In this document: positions 14,617 through 21,630 of the stretch, piece by piece
Layout: every line of letters begins with the position of its first letter
How positions within the stretch are numbered: the stretch's first letter is position 1
Virus record (IMG/VR): IMGVR_UViG_3300002835_000952
Span: 1 to 26,111 of that record
Direction: 5' to 3' (one strand)
Source of the DNA: a virus
Length of the DNA stretch: 26,111 nt
Notes under the pieces: generated by a model
Database searches by the model: none
What the model saw: the letters and a program-made list of their open reading frames with translations, nothing else
What the model was told of the DNA's origin: nothing
Made by a program: the position numbers and the translations under genes

Positions 14617-15006
14617 TCACCTGGGCGGTTTCGGCTTTTTCGGGTAGAGGATGTCTTTGACCTCATTCCCGGTCACGTTCCTCACAACGCCATCCGGGAA
14701 GCGCACATCTACCGTGTCCGTTTTCCATTTGTAAGTGTCCCAGCGGTACTCGTATCCTCGTTCCGCGAGGGCTTCTCGCGTAACGTCGATTGTTAGCTTT
14801 CGCGGGTTTTTCGGCAGGCGGATACGGTATGGACCCTCGACGAAAACTTGCGATTCCTGAACGGCCTGGACGATCGCTGCCGTCGCCGTCGGAGCGGTCG
14901 CCTCCGCGGTTGCAGGCGCGCTGGAAACCGACGTTGGATTTGCCAGCGGACCCGCGCCAGATCGACCAGCGCCCGCTCCAGTTGTCCGGGATGAGCTTTT
15001 TGCCAT
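14617..15006 (-). CDS. Unknown protein with basic Gly/Ser N-terminus, downstream of TerL
   Basis: A 129-residue protein that starts 4 bases after the terminase stop. The first ~50 residues are low complexity: a Ser/Arg/Gly start (MAKSSSRTTGAGAGRSGAG) followed by a Pro/Ala/Thr segment with TAEATAPTATAAIVQAVQE. The C-terminal ~75 residues form a compact domain (YRIRLPKNPRKLTIDVTREA, YEYRWDTYKWKTDTVDVRF, ending DILYPKKPKPPR) whose strand/helix alternation suggests a small fold. It is strongly basic at both ends. The N-terminus resembles that of the metallopeptidase. A head-located or DNA-binding role is possible; I do not recognise it. Confidence 0.6.
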   Translation of the reverse strand: MAKSSSRTTGAGAGRSGAGPLANPTSVSSAPATAEATAPTATAAIVQAVQESQVFVEGPYRIRLPKNPRKLTIDVTREALAERGYEYRWDTYKWKTDTVDVRFPDGVVRNVTGNEVKDILYPKKPKPPR

Positions 15007-15010
15007 AACT

Positions 15011-16789
15011 CTATTCTTCTCCTACTTCTCGATCTCCGCCAAGCAATTTCAGCATTAGGGCCGCTGTCACCTGCATTGCTTCGCAGTCAAAATAGTGGTT
15101 TGCCCGTTTTCCGATCCGCTCCCAAATGTATTTGTCCGCTTTTTTAACTCGGCGCTCAGATTCCAGCTGCTGAAGGTAGTCCGGCGATGCGTCTCCAGCA
15201 ACTTCCCAGGTTGGCCCTCCGGATCCAGACCTTAAACGGGCCAAGACGTCCTTGACGTTCAGGTTCGACCAATAGAATACCGAACAGGCGAGCGTCGGAG
15301 TTAACGCGACTTTTCGTTTCTGGGAGTAAAAACGCCAGACCTTGCGCCCATTTGGAAGGCGGTGCTGGTAGGTGGTTCGGGCGTCGCCCATGAGAGCGGT
15401 CCATCGTCTGGCGGCGCATCCTCGATAGACGTCGTAGGTGGCGTAACCTGCGTCGACGAAAACAAGCGAAGGATGAACCTCCAATCGTTGGGCTAGGTTG
15501 GAAACATCGTCGAAACTGATCAGTTTTTCGTGCCACAACAGCCTCGAAGATCCGTCGGCGGCCCAGCTTCGAGCAACAACGAAAACGTGATCCATTTGGC
15601 AGTCCACGGTGATGATTCGCAATTTCGCGCTTGCCATCGATGCCTCATAGGGTGCAGGCAAGACGTGGCCGGACTTGTCGAGCGCAGCCTCCGTTTCCCA
15701 GTTTTCTCCCAGCTTGTAATCGGAAGGCGTCAGGTCTACCGAGTAATCCTCATAGGCTTCTGCCCACGGTTGGCCCAATCGTTTTTGGTAGAAAATTTTG
15801 AGAGGCTCGATGTCGCCAAGTTTGGCGCTTTGTTTGGCTCGGAGGTAAAGCTCAGCCAACCTACCCCAGCTCATCGCGCAAAGGGCGTTCCAATGGAAGC
15901 CTACGTTTTCGGGCGAGGCGCTTGGATTCTGTCGAACGTAACAACCAGCTTGGTTGAGCCGTTTTCTGGTCCGGTCATCATCCGGGAATTCGGCTTGGCA
16001 GGCGGAACACAACATGACCGTCGAAGCCCTGACCGCTGCGTAATCCCAGCCTTGTTCGGTCCTCGCATCTGCTGACCACTTGATTTGATCCCACTGGTAT
16101 GGCTGGCGGGCCTGGCATTCCGGGCAAGCGAAAGTCCATTCGCGCTGATCGGTCATCTGGTGCCGTTTGGTCATGTCGTCATCGGCGTGACCGCCTTGAG
16201 ACATGAACAAGCATTTGCCCAGCCATCCGAACGCGGTCACCCGCGCTTCCGCCTCGGCCATATGGCCCGTTGGCCATCTCCAACACTCGTCGCCAATGAG
16301 CCACCTAATTGACCTTCGCTGAAGGTTTGTTTTGTTGTGAGCACCCAACACCCACAAGGTCATGCCGTTTGTGAACTGCTTGATGGCCGTTTTGTTAAGG
16401 TGTCTGTTAGGCGGAAAAAGCGACGTTACTGCCTGGCATTCGCCAAAAAGCAAACCCATTCGGCTTTCCGCCTGGTCGCGGGCGTCCTCGTCGGTCTGAT
16501 CCAGCCAGAGCGTAGGACCGGGCAGGTTCGCGATGATGTAGCAAAGCCCGACCTCGGCGACTGTTGTTTTGCTGGATTGGACCGAGGCCAGCAAGGTGAT
16601 GACTCGAACGGTCGGATCGACGAGAGCTTCGAGCGGTTCCTTCAGCCAAGGCGAGTTGTCAGAGCGGAAGCGACCCGGAATCGGCGAATACGGGATGCCG
16701 CGAATGTTGTCCTCGGCCCATGCCCACGGAGGTCGGCGGTCCGGCGGACGCCAGGCTTCACGCCAGATCTGTTGGAGCCTCGGATTCAT
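15011..16789 (-). CDS. Terminase large subunit (GpA family)
   Basis: A 592-residue packaging motor. The N-terminus (PPWAWAEDNIRGIPYSPIPG) is typical of lambda gpA relatives. The ATPase part has a Walker-A-like SVQSSKTTVAEVG (69-81) and a Walker B IRWLIGDE (161-168). Two CxxC pairs (222/225 and 261/264: FACPECQ and MLCSACQ) form the zinc-type insertion of the family. The nuclease part shows RIITVDCQMDHVFVVARSW (Asp396) and SLVFVDAGYATYDVY (Asp446). It cuts and pumps DNA into the head and would pair with the upstream small subunit, whose last 32 bases overlap this start. The length agrees with GpA-type terminases. Confidence 0.95.
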   Translation of the reverse strand: MNPRLQQIWREAWRPPDRRPPWAWAEDNIRGIPYSPIPGRFRSDNSPWLKEPLEALVDPTVRVITLLASVQSSKTTVAEVGLCYIIANLPGPTLWLDQTDEDARDQAESRMGLLFGECQAVTSLFPPNRHLNKTAIKQFTNGMTLWVLGAHNKTNLQRRSIRWLIGDECWRWPTGHMAEAEARVTAFGWLGKCLFMSQGGHADDDMTKRHQMTDQREWTFACPECQARQPYQWDQIKWSADARTEQGWDYAAVRASTVMLCSACQAEFPDDDRTRKRLNQAGCYVRQNPSASPENVGFHWNALCAMSWGRLAELYLRAKQSAKLGDIEPLKIFYQKRLGQPWAEAYEDYSVDLTPSDYKLGENWETEAALDKSGHVLPAPYEASMASAKLRIITVDCQMDHVFVVARSWAADGSSRLLWHEKLISFDDVSNLAQRLEVHPSLVFVDAGYATYDVYRGCAARRWTALMGDARTTYQHRLPNGRKVWRFYSQKRKVALTPTLACSVFYWSNLNVKDVLARLRSGSGGPTWEVAGDASPDYLQQLESERRVKKADKYIWERIGKRANHYFDCEAMQVTAALMLKLLGGDREVGEE

Positions 16790-17438
16790 GGAGAATTGTT
16801 AGGACTTCATCGATCGCCTTACGGGCCTCGGCCTGGATCTCGGCGGCTTGCATCCCAGCTAGAATCGGCGGAAGCTCGGACTCAAATTTGTTGCGGAGAA
16901 GGCTCACGGCCTTGCCTGCCCTCGTCGTCCACTCGCGGGCCACTTCATCGATTTGGACGTATTCGCCACGACGGATCGCAACTTTCAGTTCTCGCTCTTC
17001 GACTTCGGCCAACAGCTTCCGGGCCTTTAGTTCTTCAGAATCTTGCGGACCGGATTGTTGCGCCTGGTCCTTGGTCGCCATGAATTCCTGCCACTCGGAG
17101 ATGAGTAGCCTCCCATCCGGTCGAGGCGCTGGGCATCCTATGAGTTTCCGCCACGCCTGGAGGGTTCGGCGGTGGACGCCTAGCACGTTAGCCAGCTCAA
17201 CGTAATTTTTGGCGAACCCGACAGGCACCGGATCAGCCGGAGCGGTCGGCTCCTCACCCTGATCGTCAGCCAGTTGGCGGAGCATCTCGCGTTCAGCTTT
17301 GGTCAGGCGTTTTCCGTCCGCCACCCGACGCTGTAGCTCGTCAAGATCCTGTTCTAGGACCGCCTTGGCTAGCTCTGGTGTTCGTTTCTTCACTGGTCTG
17401 GTGTTCGGATATTCGTTGCGCAACGAGGATCCGAACAT
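16758..17438 (-). CDS. Terminase small subunit (Nu1-like DNA-binding)
   Basis: A 226-residue protein from the ATG at 17438. A helix-turn-helix-like segment (FAKNYVELANVLGVHRRTLQ, then AWRKLIGCPAPRPDGRLLIS) recognises packaging sites in relatives, and a charged C-terminal helix (ELKARKLLAEVEERELKVAI) would bind the large subunit and mediate oligomerisation. Its stop overlaps the TerL start, the classic TerS-TerL order. A GTG at 17393 (VKKRTPELAKAV), overlapping a short ORF stop as GTGA, is an alternative start and would give 211 residues; the long upstream extension beyond 17438 is rejected. The DNA upstream is a likely place for the packaging site. Confidence 0.85.
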   Translation of the reverse strand: MFGSSLRNEYPNTRPVKKRTPELAKAVLEQDLDELQRRVADGKRLTKAEREMLRQLADDQGEEPTAPADPVPVGFAKNYVELANVLGVHRRTLQAWRKLIGCPAPRPDGRLLISEWQEFMATKDQAQQSGPQDSEELKARKLLAEVEERELKVAIRRGEYVQIDEVAREWTTRAGKAVSLLRNKFESELPPILAGMQAAEIQAEARKAIDEVLTILHESEAPTDLA

Positions 17439-17557
17439 GAAGCGGTTTCTACGGGCTTTCTTGCGCGTTGCAGGGAGTTGATTGTTCCTGGACGAGTCAA
17501 CGGAAGAGTGTCTGGCCAATCGCCTAACTGACTGCTCAATTCGTCGCCTTTTTGCAT
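17390..17557 (-). CDS. Possible small gene upstream of TerS (55 aa)
   Basis: An ATG at 17557 opens a 55-codon frame (start MQKGDELSSQLGDW) that ends in TGA overlapping a GTG as GTGA, the coupling style used elsewhere in this phage, with that GTG in frame with TerS. Its composition is plausible for a protein (no long homopolymer, two Cys near the end, CSDPRC). No ribosome site is seen at a good distance. If real, TerS starts at 17393 rather than 17438. It may also be chance within the region that carries the packaging signal. Confidence 0.3.
   Translation of the reverse strand: MQKGDELSSQLGDWPDTLPLTRPGTINSLQRARKPVETASCSDPRCATNIRTPDQ
17413..17426. repeat. 14-bp perfect palindrome near TerS start
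   Basis: TCGTTGCGCAACGA is a perfect palindrome, and its right part (GCGCAACGAG) recurs at 17599-17608. It lies next to the terminase small-subunit start, where phages of this type commonly have TerS-binding or cos sites. A binding role is inference. Confidence 0.35.
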
Positions 17558-17610
17558 AACTGCTTGTTTTTTTCTCCGTCAGGATGCACAACCGGGTAGC
17601 GCAACGAGAG

Positions 17611-18723
17611 TTACACCGTGCCGAGGTTGAAAATTCTGCCCGCTTTTCGCAACTCGTCGAAAATGTCGGCCTCAACATCGCCGTCATGCTCTCTTGGTCT
17701 GCTGAACGTGCCTGTGAGCCAGTAGTGATGTTGCCTTGAGCGATCCTTCGCAAAGTGATCGAATCCAGCTAAGACTAGTCGATCCACGCCAACTATATTG
17801 AGGAGGAAGGTAGCCATTAACAGACCGGAAGACGGCAGGAAGACGCCAACATCTCGACGATAGCCAGACCTTACAAGCGCCCGCTCCTGAATCATTCGGC
17901 GGATTTCGTTGTAGTGTCTTGCAGGCACTTTGTAGACCTCGCTTGCGCTTGGATCAGCGTTGGTCTGTTCGTGCGGGAGCAGGATTCTAGGGTGCTGGGC
18001 TTTTTTGGAAATCGGAGCAAAACATGACCAGAGCGTCGTTTTGCTGCCTGTATGTAGTTCGAATCCGGCGGTCACAAAATCGTTGAACCTGACAACTTCC
18101 TCGAACTCATCAATCTGCTCGCCCAGTTCCTCGGCAAGAATGGAAGGCCCGTTGCCCACCAGAACGACCTTGGCATCTTTCGCAATTCGTAACGGCCTGA
18201 TCCAGCGGCCATGAATGAATCGACCTTCGATTTTGATTTCGACCGCTCCGGCCCGCATGAGCCTGTCGATCCACCAGCCTTCCGGTCTGACCGTTGGGTG
18301 CAGGGTTTGACCTTGCCAGCGATTTTTGCTGTCGACGTAGGAAATCGAAACGCAGAACCTTTCCGCGATCCGCGACCACTCGGAAAGGGTCTTATCTACG
18401 TCCTCCGGCGGAAGATGCTCAAGAACGTCGAACGCGGTCACCACGTCGAAACTTTTGTCAGGAGCCGGGATTTCATGCGCCCAGCAAATCAGATCTGCCG
18501 AGGTGCACGCGAAGTCGGCTCCTATTACGCTTGCCTCCGGAAGCGACTGCCGGAGTCGCTGGGCGAATTCGTTGTGCCCGCATCCAACATCGATGACCCT
18601 TTTCGGCTGCCATCGAGCGACGATAGGAACCGCCCTCGCACCGTGGCATGTGTGGCCGTATTGCGAAAAATCGACCGAGCCATAGATACCTTGGTATTTT
18701 TCCAGTTCGGTCATGCTCAGCAT
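17611..18723 (-). CDS. Methyltransferase-GT29 sialyltransferase-like fusion
   Basis: A 370-residue two-domain enzyme. Residues about 1-175 are a class I SAM methyltransferase: motif I RVIDVGCGHNEFA (42-54), Asp70 region VIGADFA, and motif FDVVTAFDVLEHLPPE (92-107). Residues about 183-370 match GT29 sialyltransferases: L motif KVVLVGNGPSI and DEFEEVVRFNDF, S motif FLPSSGLLMATFLLNIVG with LVLAGFDHF, motif III HYW (333-335), and H-x4-E (His346, Glu351) as in motif VS. The family moves sialic acid or a related sugar from CMP-sugar to an acceptor. Its start overlaps the stop of the Pro-Ser repeat gene (ATGCTGA; an alternative ATG is at 18714), so the two are coupled. GT29 genes occur in some marine phages; this fusion is not one I know. 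Confidence 0.85.
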   Translation of the reverse strand: MLSMTELEKYQGIYGSVDFSQYGHTCHGARAVPIVARWQPKRVIDVGCGHNEFAQRLRQSLPEASVIGADFACTSADLICWAHEIPAPDKSFDVVTAFDVLEHLPPEDVDKTLSEWSRIAERFCVSISYVDSKNRWQGQTLHPTVRPEGWWIDRLMRAGAVEIKIEGRFIHGRWIRPLRIAKDAKVVLVGNGPSILAEELGEQIDEFEEVVRFNDFVTAGFELHTGSKTTLWSCFAPISKKAQHPRILLPHEQTNADPSASEVYKVPARHYNEIRRMIQERALVRSGYRRDVGVFLPSSGLLMATFLLNIVGVDRLVLAGFDHFAKDRSRQHHYWLTGTFSRPREHDGDVEADIFDELRKAGRIFNLGTV

Positions 18724-19817
18724 CCAGTCGTGGCTCCCAGTTGCCCGCTTGTTGCCTGCCAGAAATTTGTTCCATCCGAGTAGTAACCATCAGGTGCCGC
18801 GGTTGTTCCGCCGGAGTCCGTGTAGACCATCGTCAATTCGGCCAGAATTGAGGAGTTAGCGTAATACGTTGTGGCCGATCCAGGCATGGCGCATGCGCCA
18901 GATCCGCTAGTTGCCGAGTAATACAACGAGTGGCTGTAGAGCGTAGGCGGTGGCGAAGAGCTAGGCGGTGCCGAGGACGACGGAGGCGGAGTCGAGGATG
19001 GAGGTGGACTTGAACTGGGCGGCGGAGTCGAAGACGGCGGCGGAGTCGAACTCGGAGGAGCCGAGGAAGACGGCGGCGGAGTCGAAGAGGGCGGAGGCGA
19101 AGACGACGGCGGAGGCGAGCTTGAAGGAGGCGCTGACGAGCTAGGAGGCGGCGATGAACTCGGAGGCGCCGAGGACGACGGAGGCAAAGTCGAGCTTGGA
19201 GGCGGAGTCGAGCTTGGCGCAACTCCGCATTCAACGTGCGGCACAAATGGGAAGAGCGTCAGAACCCGTCCCTCGCTTGAGAATGCCTCAAAATAGAGCG
19301 GAGCTACACTCGTCGATCCGTTAATGAAGGTCTGCCCAACAGGACCGTCGAATGTCCGAGTGAAAAACGAGCCTTCCTCCGCAAAATTAACAACCTGCGA
19401 CCCGCTGGTCCGAACGATCGTTTCGGACCAGATGCTTTCCTCTGTGATGTCCCCGCCAACGAATCTGTGCCAGTAAAGGTTCAGGGTATATGATGCGCCC
19501 TCGATTCCTCCATCGAGCGTAACGAACGGCGGGAGTTCGGATCCCTCGTTTCGATAAAACGTTGCGCTATACGGGTAGGTGATCGGCAGTTCATCGACGC
19601 AGGCCCGAGCCATTGTTATGACCGCAGAGAGCGGAGCAGGCGGAGGCGGAGGAGTCGGCGGAGGCACCAAGGGCTCGTAAGGACGTCCGCGATCCCGCCT
19701 CGGCGACCAAACAACTGAAGGCCAGCTTGCCTTTGGCAGTGCAGGCGCGGGCGGAAACGAAGGCCGCGAAAACTTAATTGCGACCCGGCGACCTGAAATC
19801 TTTGGCGGCTTGATCAT
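18717..19817 (-). CDS. Pro-Ser repeat surface/fibre protein, likely glycosylation acceptor
   Basis: A 366-residue protein. The basic N-terminus (MIKPPKISGRRVAIKFSRPS) leads to a poly-Pro linker near 50-62, then a beta-rich domain (about 65-198) that includes SYTLNLYWHRFVGG. Residues about 200-291 are some 15 copies of a six-residue unit of the type P-P-S-S-[ST]-[PAL]. The C-terminal domain (292-366) includes TLYSHSLYYSATSGSG and the strand segments PDGYYSDGTNFWQATSG, with Cys309 and Cys366, a type of module that I associate with Bacteroidota phage and surface proteins. The Ser-rich tract is an obvious O-glycosylation substrate, and the next gene, overlapping its stop, is a glycosyltransferase. 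Its own ATG overlaps the previous stop (ATGA). Confidence 0.8.
   Translation of the reverse strand: MIKPPKISGRRVAIKFSRPSFPPAPALPKASWPSVVWSPRRDRGRPYEPLVPPPTPPPPPAPLSAVITMARACVDELPITYPYSATFYRNEGSELPPFVTLDGGIEGASYTLNLYWHRFVGGDITEESIWSETIVRTSGSQVVNFAEEGSFFTRTFDGPVGQTFINGSTSVAPLYFEAFSSEGRVLTLFPFVPHVECGVAPSSTPPPSSTLPPSSSAPPSSSPPPSSSAPPSSSPPPSSSPPPSSTPPPSSSAPPSSTPPPSSTPPPSSSPPPSSTPPPSSSAPPSSSPPPTLYSHSLYYSATSGSGACAMPGSATTYYANSSILAELTMVYTDSGGTTAAPDGYYSDGTNFWQATSGQLGATTGC
18945..19220 (-). repeat. Tandem 18-bp coding repeats (Pro-Ser hexapeptides)
   Basis: About 15 in-frame units of 18 bases with a GGCGGCGGAGTCGAAGAC-like pattern on the plus strand encode the hexapeptide tract of the surface protein. 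Units differ at a few positions, mostly switching Ser/Thr and Pro/Ala. Such repeats can change copy number by slippage, altering linker length. Confidence 0.92.
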
Positions 19818-20161
19818 TTCTTGATCGAATCAATCGTTGGAAGGTTGCATCCGAGGCCAAGAGGATCAGCGGAATCAGGCAAGCCGTCATATGGGCGAAC
19901 GGTCATCAACTCTTTCATGTCAGGCTCCTTTCCTAGAAGCTCGCAATCGACTGGAAGCGTCGTCCAGTCCCAGCTTAGTAGGTCATCAGCGTCGTAATCG
20001 GTTGACTGAACTGGCCTGTTATCTTCGCCCGTTTCGACTTGGACGACAACGCCACCACGCCATATCCACCACCGATCCGTCCAGCCGAGCCGGCGCACGG
20101 CATGACCTGCCCTCATGACCCGGAGAGCGTAAGGAAAATGGAGCTTCGGAGGAATCGTCAT
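19814..20161 (-). CDS. DUF2829/Tad2-like protein, possible anti-Thoeris factor
   Basis: A 115-residue protein whose first ~65 residues resemble DUF2829: a helix (PYALRVMRAGHAVRRLGW) ending in the R-x-x-W typical of the family, a beta stretch (WWIWRGGVVVQVETGEDNR), and the closing YDADDLLSWDWTTLP, like the family's D-x-x-A-x-D-W. Tad2 members of this family block Thoeris immunity by binding its cyclic nucleotide signal. The C-terminal ~50 residues (from CELLGKEPDMKELMTVRPY) are an added tail that I do not recognise. It lies in a minus-strand accessory run next to surface-protein genes rather than in an early region, which is odd for an anti-defence gene; a structural role cannot be excluded. 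Confidence 0.55.
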   Translation of the reverse strand: MTIPPKLHFPYALRVMRAGHAVRRLGWTDRWWIWRGGVVVQVETGEDNRPVQSTDYDADDLLSWDWTTLPVDCELLGKEPDMKELMTVRPYDGLPDSADPLGLGCNLPTIDSIKK

Positions 20162-20928
20162 GCCAGATCGCGGTGAAGAACGAGCCAGAAATTGAGCGAT
20201 GAGCGGCTCGCTGTCCGGGTCAGCTCTTCTCCGAGGTCAACAGTATACTCGGCCCTGATTTCTGCCAACATACTAACAGTTGTTCCGTCGTCATCCTCGT
20301 AGTCGTAAAGGGCGGTATCAAGCGCAGCAGCGGTTAGATCAACCCAAATGACGTAGCGAGCGGTTTCGCCGGATCCGACCTGGAGGATGGTGTCGTCGTT
20401 GGCTGCCTGCAAAGCAACGGGAGGCTCCGGCTCGTTGATTTTTCCGGCAATCTGAAGTTCGGTGATGGGAAGCTCAACGATTTGTTCGCGCCTGACAAAT
20501 TGGACCGAAAGTGGGAATTGGTCATTGGCTTTGGCATGGACAACAGCCAGGCCATCGTCGGAAACTTGATCTAGTCCGCGAAACGCAACGGCACCGGAGT
20601 CCAAATCAAAAACGCAATGGATGGCTCCGTCGATTTCGACTTCCGGGTATTCGACGCCGAACGTCAGCCGGACCGCATCCGAAACTCCATCCTCGTTTTC
20701 GGCGGTCAATTGCGCCACCCAGATCGAGCCTTGGGCTTCGGTCGAAACGACGCCGGAGATGAGGCCGGTATCTTCGTCGATGGAAACTCCGGTGGGCAAA
20801 CTTCCGCTGGCGATCGCCCACGAATCTGCGGATGTCGAAGCAGCAGTCAGGGCGGGCTGAAAAGCGTAGTATCGTCCGCGTTGCCAGGCGAGAACGGAGG
20901 TTGTCGGGTCGATAATAGGAGCGGGCAT
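20158..20928 (-). CDS. Ig-like (He_PIG-type) surface protein
   Basis: A 256-residue protein. Residues about 10-95 match the putative Ig-like fold of phage and surface proteins: SWAIASGSLPTGVSIDEDTG, then LISGVVSTEAQGSIW and VAQLTAENEDGVSDAVRLTF, i.e. an L-P-x-G-[VL]-S-[IL]-D turn, T-G-x-I-S-G, then G-x-x-x-x-x-V-x-x-x-N. The rest is beta-rich with acidic loops (LYDYEDDDGTTVSMLAEIRA) and ends WLVLHRDLA. There is no signal peptide. Such domains often bind carbohydrates on the virion surface. Its stop overlaps the DUF2829-like start (ATGA), suggesting an operon of four coupled genes through to the glycosyltransferase. Confidence 0.65.
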   Translation of the reverse strand: MPAPIIDPTTSVLAWQRGRYYAFQPALTAASTSADSWAIASGSLPTGVSIDEDTGLISGVVSTEAQGSIWVAQLTAENEDGVSDAVRLTFGVEYPEVEIDGAIHCVFDLDSGAVAFRGLDQVSDDGLAVVHAKANDQFPLSVQFVRREQIVELPITELQIAGKINEPEPPVALQAANDDTILQVGSGETARYVIWVDLTAAALDTALYDYEDDDGTTVSMLAEIRAEYTVDLGEELTRTASRSSLNFWLVLHRDLA

Positions 20929-20931
20929 ATG

Positions 20932-21630
20932 CTAGTCGGCCAAAAGTGTCAACTGAGGGATCGGGTCGGCGGAACCTTTGGTGGCTAGCCACCAACTGGC
21001 GTCGTGGTCCCGATAGTAGTCGCTCAAAACAACCGGGATCTTCGCATCCCTCAAAACACGGGCTTGGGTGATGCCGCCGCCGTAAACGTAGTAAAGGATC
21101 TGGTCAGTCCCTGCATGTTCGGATGCCCGATAGAACAGCGAAACGGTCGCCTCGGGATCCTCGGCGCTTCCTCGGGTTGCGTAAGCTCGCCAACCTCTCG
21201 GGATGCCCATCCAATTGTGCGCTTGGTATTTTGCGCCAACATACAAGTCCGCGATGATATCGATTCCTTGATCCTGCCACCATCGAGCAACCCACCTTTT
21301 TCGGTAGAGGTTGTTCCAGCCGACCGGGAAAGGCATGGAGTCGAGAGCCGAGAAATTAGGCTCGACGCAGACTTTTGCTCCGGTCGCGACAACGTCTTGC
21401 GGGTGCGTCCAAAGTCGCGAAAAACGGTAGTCGTCAGTGTAAAAATGCCACGAATTGACATTGCGTTGATCCCGCCGCCTGACCGTGCCCCAGCAGGCCA
21501 TCGGAGCAACGATAGCCGAGGCCTGGCGATCAAGTCGAAGCGTCGGAAGTTCGAGCGGGTTGTCGGTCGGGAAGACGAGGTCGAGTGGCGCTGTCGGTTG
21601 ACTCGGTTGACTCGGCGGATCGGTAGTCAT
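20932..21630 (-). CDS. DUF4417 protein, first paralog
   Basis: A 232-residue protein of the DUF4417 type, common in phages and with no settled function. Key parts: WHFYTDDYRFSRLWTHP, CVEPNFSALDSMPFPVGWNN, RWVARWWQDQGIDIIADLYV and GIPRGWRAYATRGS, then LYYVYGGGITQARVL. The preferred start MTTDPPSQPSQ at 21630 is level with its paralog; a GTG at 21756 would add a Gly-rich leader lying antisense to a convincing plus-strand gene and is disfavoured. The ATG shares the CATG tetramer with the start of that divergent gene. It is 3 bases from the Ig-like protein downstream. Confidence 0.75.
   Translation of the reverse strand: MTTDPPSQPSQPTAPLDLVFPTDNPLELPTLRLDRQASAIVAPMACWGTVRRRDQRNVNSWHFYTDDYRFSRLWTHPQDVVATGAKVCVEPNFSALDSMPFPVGWNNLYRKRWVARWWQDQGIDIIADLYVGAKYQAHNWMGIPRGWRAYATRGSAEDPEATVSLFYRASEHAGTDQILYYVYGGGITQARVLRDAKIPVVLSDYYRDHDASWWLATKGSADPIPQLTLLAD

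Noticed and set aside
16337-17205. Plus-strand open frames opposite the terminase genes
   Set aside because: Composition is not protein-like, and the minus strand encodes clear TerL and TerS.
18945-19220. Regular 18-bp repeats resembling a repeat array or CRISPR-like structure
   Set aside because: The repeats are contiguous without spacers, in frame, and encode Pro-Ser hexapeptides.
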